Origin: Actinomadura citrea
GTDB lineage: Bacteria > Actinomycetota > Actinomycetes > Streptosporangiales > Streptosporangiaceae
Reading direction: 5' to 3'
Assembly (NCBI RefSeq): GCF_013409045.1
Contig: NZ_JACCBT010000001.1
Coordinates: forward strand, 4,092,001 to 4,156,000
Length of the DNA stretch: 64,000 bases
Part shown: piece after piece, positions 52,476 through 61,156 of the stretch
Numbering within the stretch: the stretch's first letter is position 1
Layout: every line of letters starts with the position of its first letter
Position numbers and translations under genes: made by a program
The notes under the pieces: model-generated
Database searches by the model: none
Told to the model about the DNA's origin: nothing
What the model saw: the letters and a program-made list of their open reading frames with translations, nothing else

Positions 52476-52607
52476 CCGGCCGGCCGCGTGGGCGTTCTGC
52501 CGGGCGCGCAGCCCGTCGTTGAACACCGTCCGCGCCCACCCGAACGCGCGGGCCGGCGCCTGGCGCCGGCCCGCGGTCGGGTAGAGGCGGTACTTGGAGG
52601 AGGTGCA
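52476..52607 (-). pseudogene. N-terminal remnant of an IS200/IS605-type tnpB
   Basis: A frame of about 44 codons reads KYRLYPTAGRRQAPARAFG then WARTVFNDGLRARQNAHAAG, which matches the start of OrfB/TnpB proteins (YRLYPT, 'AR.V.N..L'). There is no start codon in frame and the similarity stops after about 44 residues. The rest of the element, including the RuvC and zinc-finger parts, is absent. The flanks (52348-52645) hold no gene. It is a scar of an old insertion. Confidence 0.7.
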
Positions 52608-52645
52608 TGGAGGCGGTACCGCTGACGAAGCCGCAGCGGACGGGC

Positions 52646-54328
52646 TCAGTCCCGGGCGAGCGCGGCCAGCTCCTTGTCGATCGCGCGCCGGTGCGCCTCG
52701 GCGTCCTCCCGGGCGCGTCTGGGGCTCCAGCGGCCCGTCATCACGAAGATGAACGGCAGGAACACGATCTGGCCGCCCAGGCAGACGTACCACCAGCTCC
52801 GCCACTGGCCGGGGCCCTGCTGCGAGGCCTTGGTCACCTCGGCGCCGTGCTCCTTCAGCACCTTCAGCTGCGGCTGCGCCTTCTGCACGGCGGCGAGGCC
52901 CGGCAGGCCCACCTCCTTGGCGGCGCGAGCCTGCAGCTCCGGCGGCGCGGACCCCTCCGGGTACCTGCCGAGCTCGGCGAACAGCTGCGGATGCGCGTTC
53001 ACGACGGCGAGCGCCGGCGCCGCCTGCTCGGACGCCGCCTTCACCTCGTGGCCGTGCTCCACGAGCGGCGTCACCGACGTCACCACCACCGGGACGAACG
53101 CCGCCGAGCACGCCACAACGATCCGCAGGATCCAGCCCCACACGGCGAGGCCGGTCGCGGTGGCCGCCGGATTGTGCCTCTCGACGGTCTCGGTGAAGCT
53201 CGCCATCCACGGCGCGTACGCCAGGCCGCCGAACACGCCGATCGCGACGAACAGCCAGGCGAAGGTGTAGTAGCCGGTGTCCGGGTGGACGGCCAGTCGC
53301 GCGAAGTAGGCCGTGGCCGCGACCGAGCCGATGCCGCCGGCGAGCATGAGGGGCTTGCGGACGCCGAGCCGGTCCGACAGCAGCCCGGCGACGACCAGCG
53401 CGACCGCGTTGGCCGCCCAGTACCAGTTGGCGAGCCCGTTGGTGCGCTGCTCGCTGTAGCCGAACGTCGCGGAGAAGTAGATGACGAAGTTTCCGACGGC
53501 CGCGTAGTAGAGCAGGAGGTAGACGCTGATCGCGAAGGCGGAGCCGACGACGTCCGGCCGCATCATCTGCCGCCAGTGGCCCGACGTCTGCCGGTCGGGG
53601 TCGATGCCCTTGGCGCGCGCCTCGACCAGCGCGCGGTCCCGCATGCTGACCATGATCTGGTCGCGCAGTGCCGGGGACAGCTCCCGCAGGCCGAACAGGG
53701 CGACGACGAACACCGCCAGCGCCGCGAACCCCGCGAAGCGCAGCTCGTCCTGCCAGCCGGAGGTGTCCAGGGTCGCGCTCGTCACGGTGGTGACGACGAG
53801 GCTGCCGAGGACGGGGCCCATCGTCCAGAAGCCCATCGCGGTGGCGCGGCCGAGCTGGGGCGAGAAGTCGCGGATGAGCGCCGGCGTGGCGACGAGCACG
53901 ATGCCCTCGATGAAGCTGAGCACCGCGAACAGCACCAGGAAGGTGGTCTTGTCCGGCGCCTGCGGCAGCACGAGGACCAGGAGGCCGGCGACCAGCAGGC
54001 CGTACACCACGAGGTTCGCGCGGCCCCACCGGTCGGCGAGCCCCGCGAGCAGCGACGCGAACGCGCCGATCGCGTTGCCGACCACCGACAGCAGGATGAA
54101 GAAGCCGAACGACATCCCGTAGTGGGACATGATCGACGTCGCGACGGCGTACTGGATGTAGAGCAGGTAGTACAGCACGACCGTGGTGACGACGACGATG
54201 GCGAGGCAGGCGTAGCGGCGCCCCGTCTCCGGGTAGTGCGGCAGGTCGCGGCGCCACAACCGGGCGGCGAGACCCGGTGCGGCGCCGCTCCGCCCGGTGC
54301 CGGGCTCGGTGGACGAGGAAACGGACAT
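52646..54328 (-). CDS. MFS transporter of the metabolite:proton symporter type
   Basis: 560 residues from ATG 54328, after GGAGGAG; the ORF start further upstream has no ribosome site. There are 12 membrane segments, with LAGLADRWGRANLVVYG after the second and LLSDRLGVRKPLML in the second half. A long insert of ~110 residues lies between helices 11 and 12 (from VTPLVEHGHEVKAASEQ to SQQGPGQWRSWW), with helical, probably extracytoplasmic, content rich in Ala/Gln. This insert is unusual for the superfamily. Two copies of the locus operator lie upstream (54461 and 54574), so it belongs to the same regulon as the acyl-CoA ligase and the ABC transporter. The substrate is unknown; a carboxylate is plausible. 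Confidence 0.82.
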   Translation of the reverse strand: MSVSSSTEPGTGRSGAAPGLAARLWRRDLPHYPETGRRYACLAIVVVTTVVLYYLLYIQYAVATSIMSHYGMSFGFFILLSVVGNAIGAFASLLAGLADRWGRANLVVYGLLVAGLLVLVLPQAPDKTTFLVLFAVLSFIEGIVLVATPALIRDFSPQLGRATAMGFWTMGPVLGSLVVTTVTSATLDTSGWQDELRFAGFAALAVFVVALFGLRELSPALRDQIMVSMRDRALVEARAKGIDPDRQTSGHWRQMMRPDVVGSAFAISVYLLLYYAAVGNFVIYFSATFGYSEQRTNGLANWYWAANAVALVVAGLLSDRLGVRKPLMLAGGIGSVAATAYFARLAVHPDTGYYTFAWLFVAIGVFGGLAYAPWMASFTETVERHNPAATATGLAVWGWILRIVVACSAAFVPVVVTSVTPLVEHGHEVKAASEQAAPALAVVNAHPQLFAELGRYPEGSAPPELQARAAKEVGLPGLAAVQKAQPQLKVLKEHGAEVTKASQQGPGQWRSWWYVCLGGQIVFLPFIFVMTGRWSPRRAREDAEAHRRAIDKELAALARD

Positions 54329-54460
54329 AAAGGAACTCCTCCGGGCGCTGATCTCCCCCGAGAACCGGTCCATGAACGGCGTCGGCGTGCACGCTCGCCG
54401 TCACCGTCCGGTCAACGTAAACCCGGTAAGTCGAAATGGCAATAACTTGGACCTGGCGAA

Positions 54461-54476
54461 ACCGACCAGTCGGTAT
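54461..54476. promoter_or_regulatory. TetR-type operator, copy 1 (MFS transporter)
   Basis: ACCGACCAGTCGGTAT, a palindromic core (ACCGAC-CA-GTCGGT). About 130 bases upstream of the MFS start. Same motif at 54574, 55020 and 57536. Confidence 0.7.
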
Positions 54477-54573
54477 GCCCTCGTCCACGTGCGGATACCC
54501 GCCTGACAGAGATGCGAGCCTGCCCATGTCGCATGCGCCGACGCCGCATGCATGGCATAACACCTTGCGCCAT

Positions 54574-54589
54574 ACCGACCGGACGGTAC
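54574..54589. promoter_or_regulatory. TetR-type operator, copy 2
   Basis: ACCGACCGGACGGTAC, with one mismatch in the palindrome; in the same intergenic region, between the divergent MFS transporter and acyl-CoA ligase genes. Confidence 0.55.
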
Positions 54590-54599
54590 AAGACGACAC

Positions 54600-55018
54600 G
54601 GGCGGCATCCTCGTCGTTAGAGGTGGCGCGGGAGGCCGCTGCTTGGTCGCGTGCTGCTGCCGTGGTGCGATTCGCGGGCCGTGGCGGGGACTGGACTGGT
54701 CCAGCAGGGGTGTCTGCGCCGCGTCGCCCCAGGTGGACCATCGCGGCGCTGAAGTGTGTGACATGTCGTGGAGCACGAGCGCTGGGAAGGTGGGAACCGG
54801 ACCATGGCGGTGCCGGCGGGCTGCGAGGAGGGGAGTCCGCGCGTCAGCCGCATATACCGGTGGCAAGCCGGGGGCTGGACGGTGCCGGGGCGGAGCCGCG
54901 GAACCGTCCAGCCCCCGGCCTTCTCGGGCCCCGGCGGCCGTGGATGCCCGTCCGCGTGCGGGATGCGTCGCCGCCCGCGATGGATCATTGACGGCGGGGC
55001 GGTGTCGAAAATATGGTG
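54600..55018. other. Intergenic stretch between operator copies
   Basis: No recognisable gene on either strand; the long open frames here are composition artefacts. It contains a large hairpin at 54867-54919. The gap between the MFS transporter and ligase genes is about 770 bases, unusually long for this compact region. Confidence 0.4.
54867..54919. repeat. Large orphan hairpin (17-base perfect stem)
   Basis: GCCGGGGGCTGGACGGT (54867-54883) and its exact complement (54903-54919) around a 19-base loop. It looks like a strong terminator but has no coding gene before it on either strand within 280 bases. It could end a small RNA or a leader transcript. Confidence 0.55.
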
Positions 55019-55019
55019 A

Positions 55020-55035
55020 ACCGACCGGTCGGTAT
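55020..55035. promoter_or_regulatory. TetR-type operator, copy 3 (acyl-CoA ligase)
   Basis: ACCGACCGGTCGGTAT, a perfect palindrome over its first 14 bases; about 64 bases upstream of the ligase start. Confidence 0.75.
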
Positions 55036-55098
55036 GTGCGGAATTCCGCGCACCCGGCCCGTTCCTGTCGCCATCGCGGGCCTTCCCGGAGAAATGCC

Positions 55099-56745
55099 AT
55101 GATCCTCAGCACGATGCAGGACTTTCCGCTGTCCGTCGCCGCGATCCTGCGGCACGGGGCGCGCGTCTACGGCCGCAGCGAGTGCGTGACGTGGACGGGC
55201 GGCGGCGCGCCCCGCCGCGCGACCTTCGCGCAGATCGCCGCCAACGCCGAGCGGCTCGCGTCCGCCCTGGCCCGGCTGGGCGTCCGTCCCGGCGACCGGG
55301 TGGCGACGTTCTGCTGGAACAACCAGGAGCATCTGGAGGCGTACTTCGCGGTGCCCGCCATGGGGGCGGTCCTGCACACGCTGAACATCCGGCTGTTCCC
55401 CGAGCAGCTCTCGCACATCATCAACCACGCCGACGACCAGGTCATCGTCGTCGACGACAGCCTCGTCCCGCTCCTGGCGCGCGTCGTGCACGAGCTTCCC
55501 GCCGTCGAGGCGTTCGTCGTCGTCGGGGACGGCGACGCCTCGGCCCTGGAGGCCAACGGCAACGGGGCGCCCGTCCTGCGCTACGGCGAGCTGCTCGCCG
55601 CGGAGGAGCCCGGTTACGCCTGGCCGGAGGTGGACGAGCGATCCGCCGCGTCCATGTGCTACACCAGCGGCACCACGGGCGACCCCAAAGGCGTGGTGTA
55701 CTCGCACCGCTCCACGTTCCTGCACGCGATGGCCGTGCAGTCGGCGTCGCTGGTGGGCATCACCGAGGCCGACCGCGTCCTGACCATCGTGCCGATGTTC
55801 CACGTCAACGCCTGGGGCCTGCCGTACGGGGCGTTCCTGTCCGGGGCGACGCTGCACATGCCGGGGCCGTTCATGCAGCCGGAGCACCTGGCGAAGTTCA
55901 TCGCCGCCGAGCGCAGTACGCTGGCCTCCGCCGTCCCGACGATCTGGAACGGGATCCTGGCGCTGGGGGAGCAGGAGGAGATCGACCTGTCGTCGCTGCG
56001 GGCGGGCACCTCCGGCGGCGCCGCCGCGCCCCGCGTCCTCCTGGAGCGCTTCGAGCGGCGGTACGGGCTGCGCATCATCCAGGGCTGGGGCATGACGGAG
56101 ACGAGCCCGCTCGGGGGTATGGCGTTCCCGCCACCGGGCGTCGAGCCGGGCACCGACGAGGACATGGACTGGCGGCTGAAGTCCGGCCGCGTCGCCGCCG
56201 GCGTCGAGATGCGCATCGTGGACGACTCCGGCGCCGAGCTGCCGTGGGACGGCGAGTCCGTGGGTGAGATCGAGGTGCGCGGTCCGTGGATCACCGGCGC
56301 GTACCACCGCGACCCGGCGCCCGGGAAGTTCGACGACGGCTGGCTGCGCACCGGCGACATCGGCACCATCGACGACCGCGGCTTCTACCAGATCACCGAC
56401 CGCGCGAAGGACGTCATCAAGTCGGGCGGCGAGTGGATCTCCTCGGTGGAGCTGGAGAACCACCTCATGGCCCACCCGGCCGTGGCGGAGGCCGCCGTCA
56501 TCGGCATCCCCGACGCCCGGTGGGACGAGCGCCCCCTCGCCTGCGTCGTCCTGCGCCCGGACGCGTCCGCCGCTCCCGGGGAGCTGGCGGCCTTCCTCGC
56601 GGGCAAGGTCGCCCGCTGGCAGGTCCCCGAGTACTGGACGTTCCTGGAGGAGATCCCGAAGACCACGGTCGGCAAGTTCGACAAGAAGCCCCTGCGCGCC
56701 CGGCACAGGGACGCGGCGCTCAAGATCGAGCATGTGGAGCGCTGA
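55099..56745 (+). CDS. Acyl-CoA ligase (medium/long-chain fatty acid type)
   Basis: 548 residues from ATG 55099 after GGAGA; ATG 55114 is an alternative. It is an adenylate-forming enzyme with P-loop CYTSGTTGDPKGVVYSHRS, QGWGMTETSPL, GWLRTGDIGTIDDRGF and the catalytic Lys region KTTVGKFDKKPLR. It is of the AlkK/FadD-like group that activates fatty or other carboxylic acids as CoA thioesters. It is transcribed alone, convergent with the TetR gene, and has the regulon operator in its promoter. With the MFS and ABC transporters next to it, the locus may import and activate a carboxylic acid. Confidence 0.9.
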   Translation: MILSTMQDFPLSVAAILRHGARVYGRSECVTWTGGGAPRRATFAQIAANAERLASALARLGVRPGDRVATFCWNNQEHLEAYFAVPAMGAVLHTLNIRLFPEQLSHIINHADDQVIVVDDSLVPLLARVVHELPAVEAFVVVGDGDASALEANGNGAPVLRYGELLAAEEPGYAWPEVDERSAASMCYTSGTTGDPKGVVYSHRSTFLHAMAVQSASLVGITEADRVLTIVPMFHVNAWGLPYGAFLSGATLHMPGPFMQPEHLAKFIAAERSTLASAVPTIWNGILALGEQEEIDLSSLRAGTSGGAAAPRVLLERFERRYGLRIIQGWGMTETSPLGGMAFPPPGVEPGTDEDMDWRLKSGRVAAGVEMRIVDDSGAELPWDGESVGEIEVRGPWITGAYHRDPAPGKFDDGWLRTGDIGTIDDRGFYQITDRAKDVIKSGGEWISSVELENHLMAHPAVAEAAVIGIPDARWDERPLACVVLRPDASAAPGELAAFLAGKVARWQVPEYWTFLEEIPKTTVGKFDKKPLRARHRDAALKIEHVER

Positions 56746-56763
56746 CGGGCGGCGCGGCGCCCG

Positions 56764-57366
56764 CTACTTCTCCAGGCCGTGGAGGAACAGGTCCACGTAG
56801 TGCTCGCTGATGGCGGCCGTCTTGAGGCGGCCGCCCGGGCGGTACCAGGCGCCGATCTGGTGGACGGTGCCGAAGAAGAAGTGGACGGCGATGTCGGCGG
56901 GCGTCTCTGTGCGGAACGTTCCCTCGCGCTGGCCCTCCTCGACCAGGGCGCGGAAGCGCTCGTGGTAGCGCCGCCGCTCGGCGCGGACGGCCTCGCGGCG
57001 GTCGCGGGAGAGCAGGTGCGTCGAGCGGAAGAAGACGGTGAAGTCGTCCAGGTAGAGGAACGAGGTGTTGAGGACGTCGACGGCGGCGGCGCGGAGCCGC
57101 TCGGCGGCCGTGCCGGGGCCGCCCGCGATCTGCTCCAGCCGGGACGTCTGCAGGCCGAGGAGCCGGTGGTAGATCTCGTAGAGCAGGTCGTCCTTGGAGC
57201 CGAAGTAGTGGTACATGGCCCCCTTGGTCACCCCGGCGGCGTTCACGATCTCCTGCACCGAGGTGTTCTCGAAGCCCTTCTCGGCGAACATCCGGGTCGC
57301 CACGGCCAGCAGCCGGTCCGGCAGCGGCAGGGTGCCGGGGATCCGGCCCGCGGGCGCCTGCGCCAT
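56764..57366 (-). CDS. TetR-family regulator, probable controller of the transporter/ligase regulon
   Basis: 200 residues from ATG 57366, seven bases after GGAGG (the GTG three bases earlier is too close to it). The helix-turn-helix is clear (AEKGFENTSVQEIVNAAGVTKGAMYHYFGSKDDLLYEI). The C-terminal domain, with TFFGTVHQIGAWYRPGG-like ending, resembles fatty-acid/acyl-CoA responsive TetR proteins such as FadR or KstR2-type regulators. It sits between the acyl-CoA ligase and the ABC transporter operon. An operator copy at 57536 lies between it and the transporter. It is thus the best candidate to bind all four operator copies. Confidence 0.87.
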   Translation of the reverse strand: MAQAPAGRIPGTLPLPDRLLAVATRMFAEKGFENTSVQEIVNAAGVTKGAMYHYFGSKDDLLYEIYHRLLGLQTSRLEQIAGGPGTAAERLRAAAVDVLNTSFLYLDDFTVFFRSTHLLSRDRREAVRAERRRYHERFRALVEEGQREGTFRTETPADIAVHFFFGTVHQIGAWYRPGGRLKTAAISEHYVDLFLHGLEK

Positions 57367-57535
57367 CACTCCACCTCCGTCCGGGAACGCCCCCCGGGGT
57401 CTCGTGCCGCCCCGGCGCGGCCGCCCGCAGATCGCCGATCAGCCTACCGCCCGGCGACGAACCGCCGCGGCGTGCGCCGGGACCGCGGAAAATCGGCTGT
57501 TGACCGGAGCGCCCAGTGATTCTATCTTCGGTGAA

Positions 57536-57551
57536 TCCGACCAGTCGGTAT
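57536..57551. promoter_or_regulatory. TetR-type operator, copy 4 (ABC transporter operon and tetR)
   Basis: TCCGACCAGTCGGTAT; 53 bases upstream of the ABC operon start and about 170 bases upstream of the divergent tetR start. Confidence 0.7.
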
Positions 57552-57603
57552 GTGCAATTGGCCTCGGGGGATTCGCGCTGATTCATCGGCGAGGTGAGGC
57601 GAC

Positions 57604-58383
57604 ATGTCCGGCTCCTCTGCAATCCTGGAACTTCGAGAGGTGACCGTCCGCTTCGCCGGGCTGGTCGCATTGGACGGGGTGTCGCTCACGGCGCCCCAGG
57701 GCCGGGTCACGGGGGTGATCGGCCCGAACGGCGCGGGCAAGACGACGCTCTTCAACGTCGTGTGCGGCTTCGTCCGGCCGGGGGCGGGCGAGGTGCGCTG
57801 GCGGGGCCGGCTCCTTGGCCGCCATCGGCCGCACGACCTGACGCGGCTCGGCATCGCCCGCACCCTCCAGGGCCTCGGACTGTTCCCGGGGCTGACCGTG
57901 CTGGAGAACGTGATGGTCGGCGCCGACCCGCACGCCAGGGCCGGGTTCTGGTCCGGCCTCTTCGCGCTTCCGCGCGCCGACCGCGACGAGGCGGCCCTGC
58001 GCGGGCGGGCCATGACCCGGCTCGCGGAGCTGGGCGTCGCGGACGAGGCCGCCCGGCTGCCGGGGCAACTGCCCTACGGCGTGCAGAAGCGGGTCGCGCT
58101 GGCCCGCGCGCTCGTGGCCGAGCCCGACCTGCTGCTGCTGGACGAGCCCGCCGCCGGGCTGTCCGCGACCGAGATCGACGAGCTGGCCGGGCTGATCCGA
58201 GGGCTGCGCGGCGGGCCCGCCGTGGTCCTCGTCGAGCACCACATGGACCTCGTGATGAGCGTCTGCGACCAGGTCGTCGTGCTGGACTTCGGCAGGGTCA
58301 TCGCGAGCGGCCCGCCCGAGAGCGTGCGCGACGACCCGGCCGTCCTCGACGCCTACCTCGGCGAGGAGGTCACCGGTGCTTGA
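57604..58383 (+). CDS. livG: Branched-chain-amino-acid-type ABC transporter ATPase, LivG subunit
   Basis: 259 residues, ATG after GAGGTGAGG. Walker A IGPNGAGKTT, Walker B LLLLDEPAAGLS, and the LivG-specific LTVLENVMVGA and C-terminal VVLDFGRVIASGPPESVRDDP. The signature loop is degenerate (LPYGVQKRVALARAL, as usual for this family). First gene of a five-gene operon encoding a complete HAAT importer. The substrate need not be leucine: many members carry amides, urea or carboxylic acids, and the regulon context here suggests a carboxylate. Confidence 0.93.
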   Translation: MSGSSAILELREVTVRFAGLVALDGVSLTAPQGRVTGVIGPNGAGKTTLFNVVCGFVRPGAGEVRWRGRLLGRHRPHDLTRLGIARTLQGLGLFPGLTVLENVMVGADPHARAGFWSGLFALPRADRDEAALRGRAMTRLAELGVADEAARLPGQLPYGVQKRVALARALVAEPDLLLLDEPAAGLSATEIDELAGLIRGLRGGPAVVLVEHHMDLVMSVCDQVVVLDFGRVIASGPPESVRDDPAVLDAYLGEEVTGA

Positions 58384-59083
58384 GGTGAAGGACCTGACCG
58401 TCTCCTACGGCGCGGTCCGCGCGCTCGGCGGCGTGGACCTGTCGGTCGGCGAGGGCTCGGTGACCGCGGTGCTCGGCGCGAACGGCGCGGGGAAGACCAC
58501 GCTGCTGCGCGCGGTCTCCGGCCTCCTGCGGCCCCGTTCGGGACGCGTCGAGCTGGACGGCGCGGACATCACCGGGACGGCGGTCGAGGAGATCGTCCGG
58601 CTCGGCGTCGCGCACGTCCCGCAGAGCGGCGGCGTCATCACCGAGCTGACCGTGCAGGACAACCTGCGGCTCGGCGGGCTGTGGCGGCGCGACCGGGCGG
58701 CCCTCGCGCGCCGGGTCGCCGACATGTACGAGCTGTTCCCGCCGCTCGCGCAGCGCCGGTCCCGCACCGCCGCCACCCTGTCCGGCGGCGAGCGGCAGAT
58801 GCTCGCGCTGGCCCGGGCGCTCACCGGCGCGCCGCGGCTGCTGCTGGTGGACGAGCCGTCCCTCGGCCTCGCGCCGCGGGTGGTCGCCCAGCTGATGGCC
58901 GTGCTGCGGCGGCTGTGCGACGAGGACGGCCGGACCGTGCTGCTCGTGGAGCAGAACGCGCGCAGCGCCCTGTCGGTCGCCGACCGCGCCGTCGTCCTGG
59001 ACCTCGGCTCCGTCGTGGCGGACGAGACCGCCGCGGCCATCGCCGCCGACGACCGCCTCCGCCACGCCTACCTGGGGTTCTGA
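58376..59083 (+). CDS. livF: Branched-chain-amino-acid-type ABC transporter ATPase, LivF subunit
   Basis: 235 residues starting at GTG 58376, inside the end of livG (8-base overlap). Walker A LGANGAGKTTLLRAVSG, signature LSGGERQMLALARAL, Walker B LLLVDEPSLGLAP, typical of LivF. It pairs with LivG to drive the importer. Confidence 0.93.
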   Translation: MLEVKDLTVSYGAVRALGGVDLSVGEGSVTAVLGANGAGKTTLLRAVSGLLRPRSGRVELDGADITGTAVEEIVRLGVAHVPQSGGVITELTVQDNLRLGGLWRRDRAALARRVADMYELFPPLAQRRSRTAATLSGGERQMLALARALTGAPRLLLVDEPSLGLAPRVVAQLMAVLRRLCDEDGRTVLLVEQNARSALSVADRAVVLDLGSVVADETAAAIAADDRLRHAYLGF

Positions 59084-59961
59084 TGGTGCGCTTCCTCAAT
59101 CTCACGCTCGCCGGCATCACCTCCGGGGCGGTGTTCGCGGCGGTCGCGCTCGCCCTGGTGCTGATCTGGCGCTCCACCCGCGTCGTGAACTTCGCGCAGG
59201 GCGGGATGCTGATGTTCACGACGTTCCTCGCCTGGAGCGTCATCGACGCCGGCGGCTCCTACTGGCTCGCGCTCGGCGCCGCCCTGGCGTCCGGGCTGGT
59301 GCTGGGCGCGGTCGTCGAACGGGTCGTGGTCCGCCCCGTCGAGAACAAGCCGCCGCTGAACGCGGTGATCGTCACCCTCGGCCTGCTGGTGCTTCTGCAG
59401 GCGTCCGCGGGCATGATCTGGGGCGACACGCCGCACTCCTACCCGCCCGCCTTCACCATCAAGGGCCTGTCCGCGGGCGGGACGCGGCTGCTGCTGTCGC
59501 CGTTCGACCTGTTCGTCATCGGCGCCGTCGCCGCGGTCATGGTGCTGCTGACGCTGCTGTTCGTCCGCACCGACCTCGGGCTGCGGCTGCGGGCGTCGGC
59601 GTTCGCGCCCGAGATCGCCCGGCTGCAGGGCGTCCGCGTCGGCCGGATGCTGACCCTCGGCTGGGCGCTCGCCGCGCTCGTGGGATCGCTCGCCGGGGTG
59701 CTGATCGCCCCGTCGGTGTTCGTCGGGCCCGCCCAGTTCGACGCGATGCTCGTCTTCGGGTTCACCGCCGCCGTGATCGGCGGGCTGGACAGCGCCACGG
59801 GCGCCGTCACCGGCGGGCTGCTGCTCGGCTGCGCCCTCAGCTACGTGTCCGGCTACCTCGGCTCGGAGCTCGTCGCCCTCGGGGCGCTCGCCGCCCTCAT
59901 CACCGTCCTGATGATCAGACCGAACGGCCTGTTCGCCGCGAGCGCCGGACGGAGGGTGTGA
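59083..59961 (+). CDS. livH: ABC transporter permease, LivH subunit
   Basis: 292 residues from ATG 59083 in the livF stop (TGATG). About eight membrane segments and LivH family blocks: LTLAGITSGAVFAAVALALVLIWRSTRVVNFAQGGMLMF, and ASAFAPEIARLQGVRVGRM, a coupling segment like the family's EAA-type loop. The longer upstream open frame is a shadow of livF. Confidence 0.92.
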   Translation: MVRFLNLTLAGITSGAVFAAVALALVLIWRSTRVVNFAQGGMLMFTTFLAWSVIDAGGSYWLALGAALASGLVLGAVVERVVVRPVENKPPLNAVIVTLGLLVLLQASAGMIWGDTPHSYPPAFTIKGLSAGGTRLLLSPFDLFVIGAVAAVMVLLTLLFVRTDLGLRLRASAFAPEIARLQGVRVGRMLTLGWALAALVGSLAGVLIAPSVFVGPAQFDAMLVFGFTAAVIGGLDSATGAVTGGLLLGCALSYVSGYLGSELVALGALAALITVLMIRPNGLFAASAGRRV

Positions 59962-59965
59962 CCCC

Positions 59966-61156
59966 GTGACCGCCCCCGTGCGAAGCGCCCTGCGCCGCTC
60001 CACCCTGACCCGGCACGGGGCCGGCGCCGCCCTCGCCCTCGCCGCGCTGTACGTGCTGACCACCGCCGCCGGCCCCTACCGGGACCTGCAGATCGCGCAG
60101 GCCGCCTACCTCACCTGCGCGGTCGCCGGCCTGACGGTGCTGACCGGGCTCGGCGGGCAGATCTCCCTCGGGCACGGGGCGTTCATGGCGGTCGGCGCCT
60201 ACACCGCGGCGCTGGTCATCGGGCACTGGGGCTGGCCGCTCGCGGCGGTCCTGCCGGCGGCGGCCGGGACCACCGCCGTGGCGGGCGCGGTGGTCGGCGC
60301 CGTCGCCGCCCGGCTGCACGGCCCCTACCTGGCCGGCGCCACCCTGGCCTTCGCCGTGGGACTGCCCGGCCTCGCCAACTACGAGCCGCTCGCCGGCGTG
60401 CTCGGCGGCCAGAACGGGCTGACCATCGTCCCGCCGGTCCCGCCCGCCGCGCTCGGCGAGACGTTCCCGCTGGAGCGCTGGCAGGCGTGGATCTGCTGCC
60501 TCGGCGCCGTCGTCACCCTGTTCCTGCTCGCCAACCTGACCCGCGGCCGGTTCGGGCGGACGCTGCGCGCCAGCCGTGACGACGAGATCGCCGCCGCGCT
60601 GAGCGGGGTCCGGGTCGCCCGGCTGCGGATCGCCGCGACCGTCGTCTCGGCGGCCTGCGCCGGGCTCGCCGGCGGGCTGCTCGCCGTGGTCGCCACGCTG
60701 GCCGCGCCGGGCGCGTTCCCGCTCACGCTGTCCCTCCAGCTCATCGCCGCGATCGTCATCGGCGGGCTCGGCAGCCTGCCGGGCGCCGTGTGGGGCGCGT
60801 TGATCCTGGTGTACGTGCCGACGTGGGCGGCGGACCTGTCGTCCTCGTCCGGCCTCTCGCACAACATCGCGTCGAACCTGCCCCTCGCCGTCTACGGCGT
60901 CGTCCTCATCGCGGTGACGCTGGCCTTCCCGCGCGGCGTCCAGGGAGGGCTGCGCGGCATCGGCGGCGCAGTCCGGCGCCGCGCACGCGGGAGGCGCGAC
61001 CGGGCTCCCGGGTCGCGCGGTCCCGCGCCGAGCGAAACATCGGGGCCCACCACAACGCACCCAGGAGGAGCAGATGAAGCGACGCCGGACGATACGGGCG
61101 CTCGCCCTGACGACCGCGGCGACGCTGGCGGTCGCGGCGAGCGGCTGCGGCGGTGA
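59966..61156 (+). CDS. livM: ABC transporter permease, LivM subunit
   Basis: 396 residues from GTG 59966. Membrane blocks typical of LivM: GLTVLTGLGGQISLGHGAFMAVGAY, GGQNGLTIV and GRFGRTLRASRDDEIAAALSGVRVARLR. The core ends near residue 320. The last ~70 residues are a charged, Arg/Pro/Thr-rich tail (from VRRRARGRRDRAPG) that overlaps the binding-protein gene by 83 bases. The tail is probably a loosely constrained extension. Confidence 0.9.
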   Translation: MTAPVRSALRRSTLTRHGAGAALALAALYVLTTAAGPYRDLQIAQAAYLTCAVAGLTVLTGLGGQISLGHGAFMAVGAYTAALVIGHWGWPLAAVLPAAAGTTAVAGAVVGAVAARLHGPYLAGATLAFAVGLPGLANYEPLAGVLGGQNGLTIVPPVPPAALGETFPLERWQAWICCLGAVVTLFLLANLTRGRFGRTLRASRDDEIAAALSGVRVARLRIAATVVSAACAGLAGGLLAVVATLAAPGAFPLTLSLQLIAAIVIGGLGSLPGAVWGALILVYVPTWAADLSSSSGLSHNIASNLPLAVYGVVLIAVTLAFPRGVQGGLRGIGGAVRRRARGRRDRAPGSRGPAPSETSGPTTTHPGGADEATPDDTGARPDDRGDAGGRGERLRR

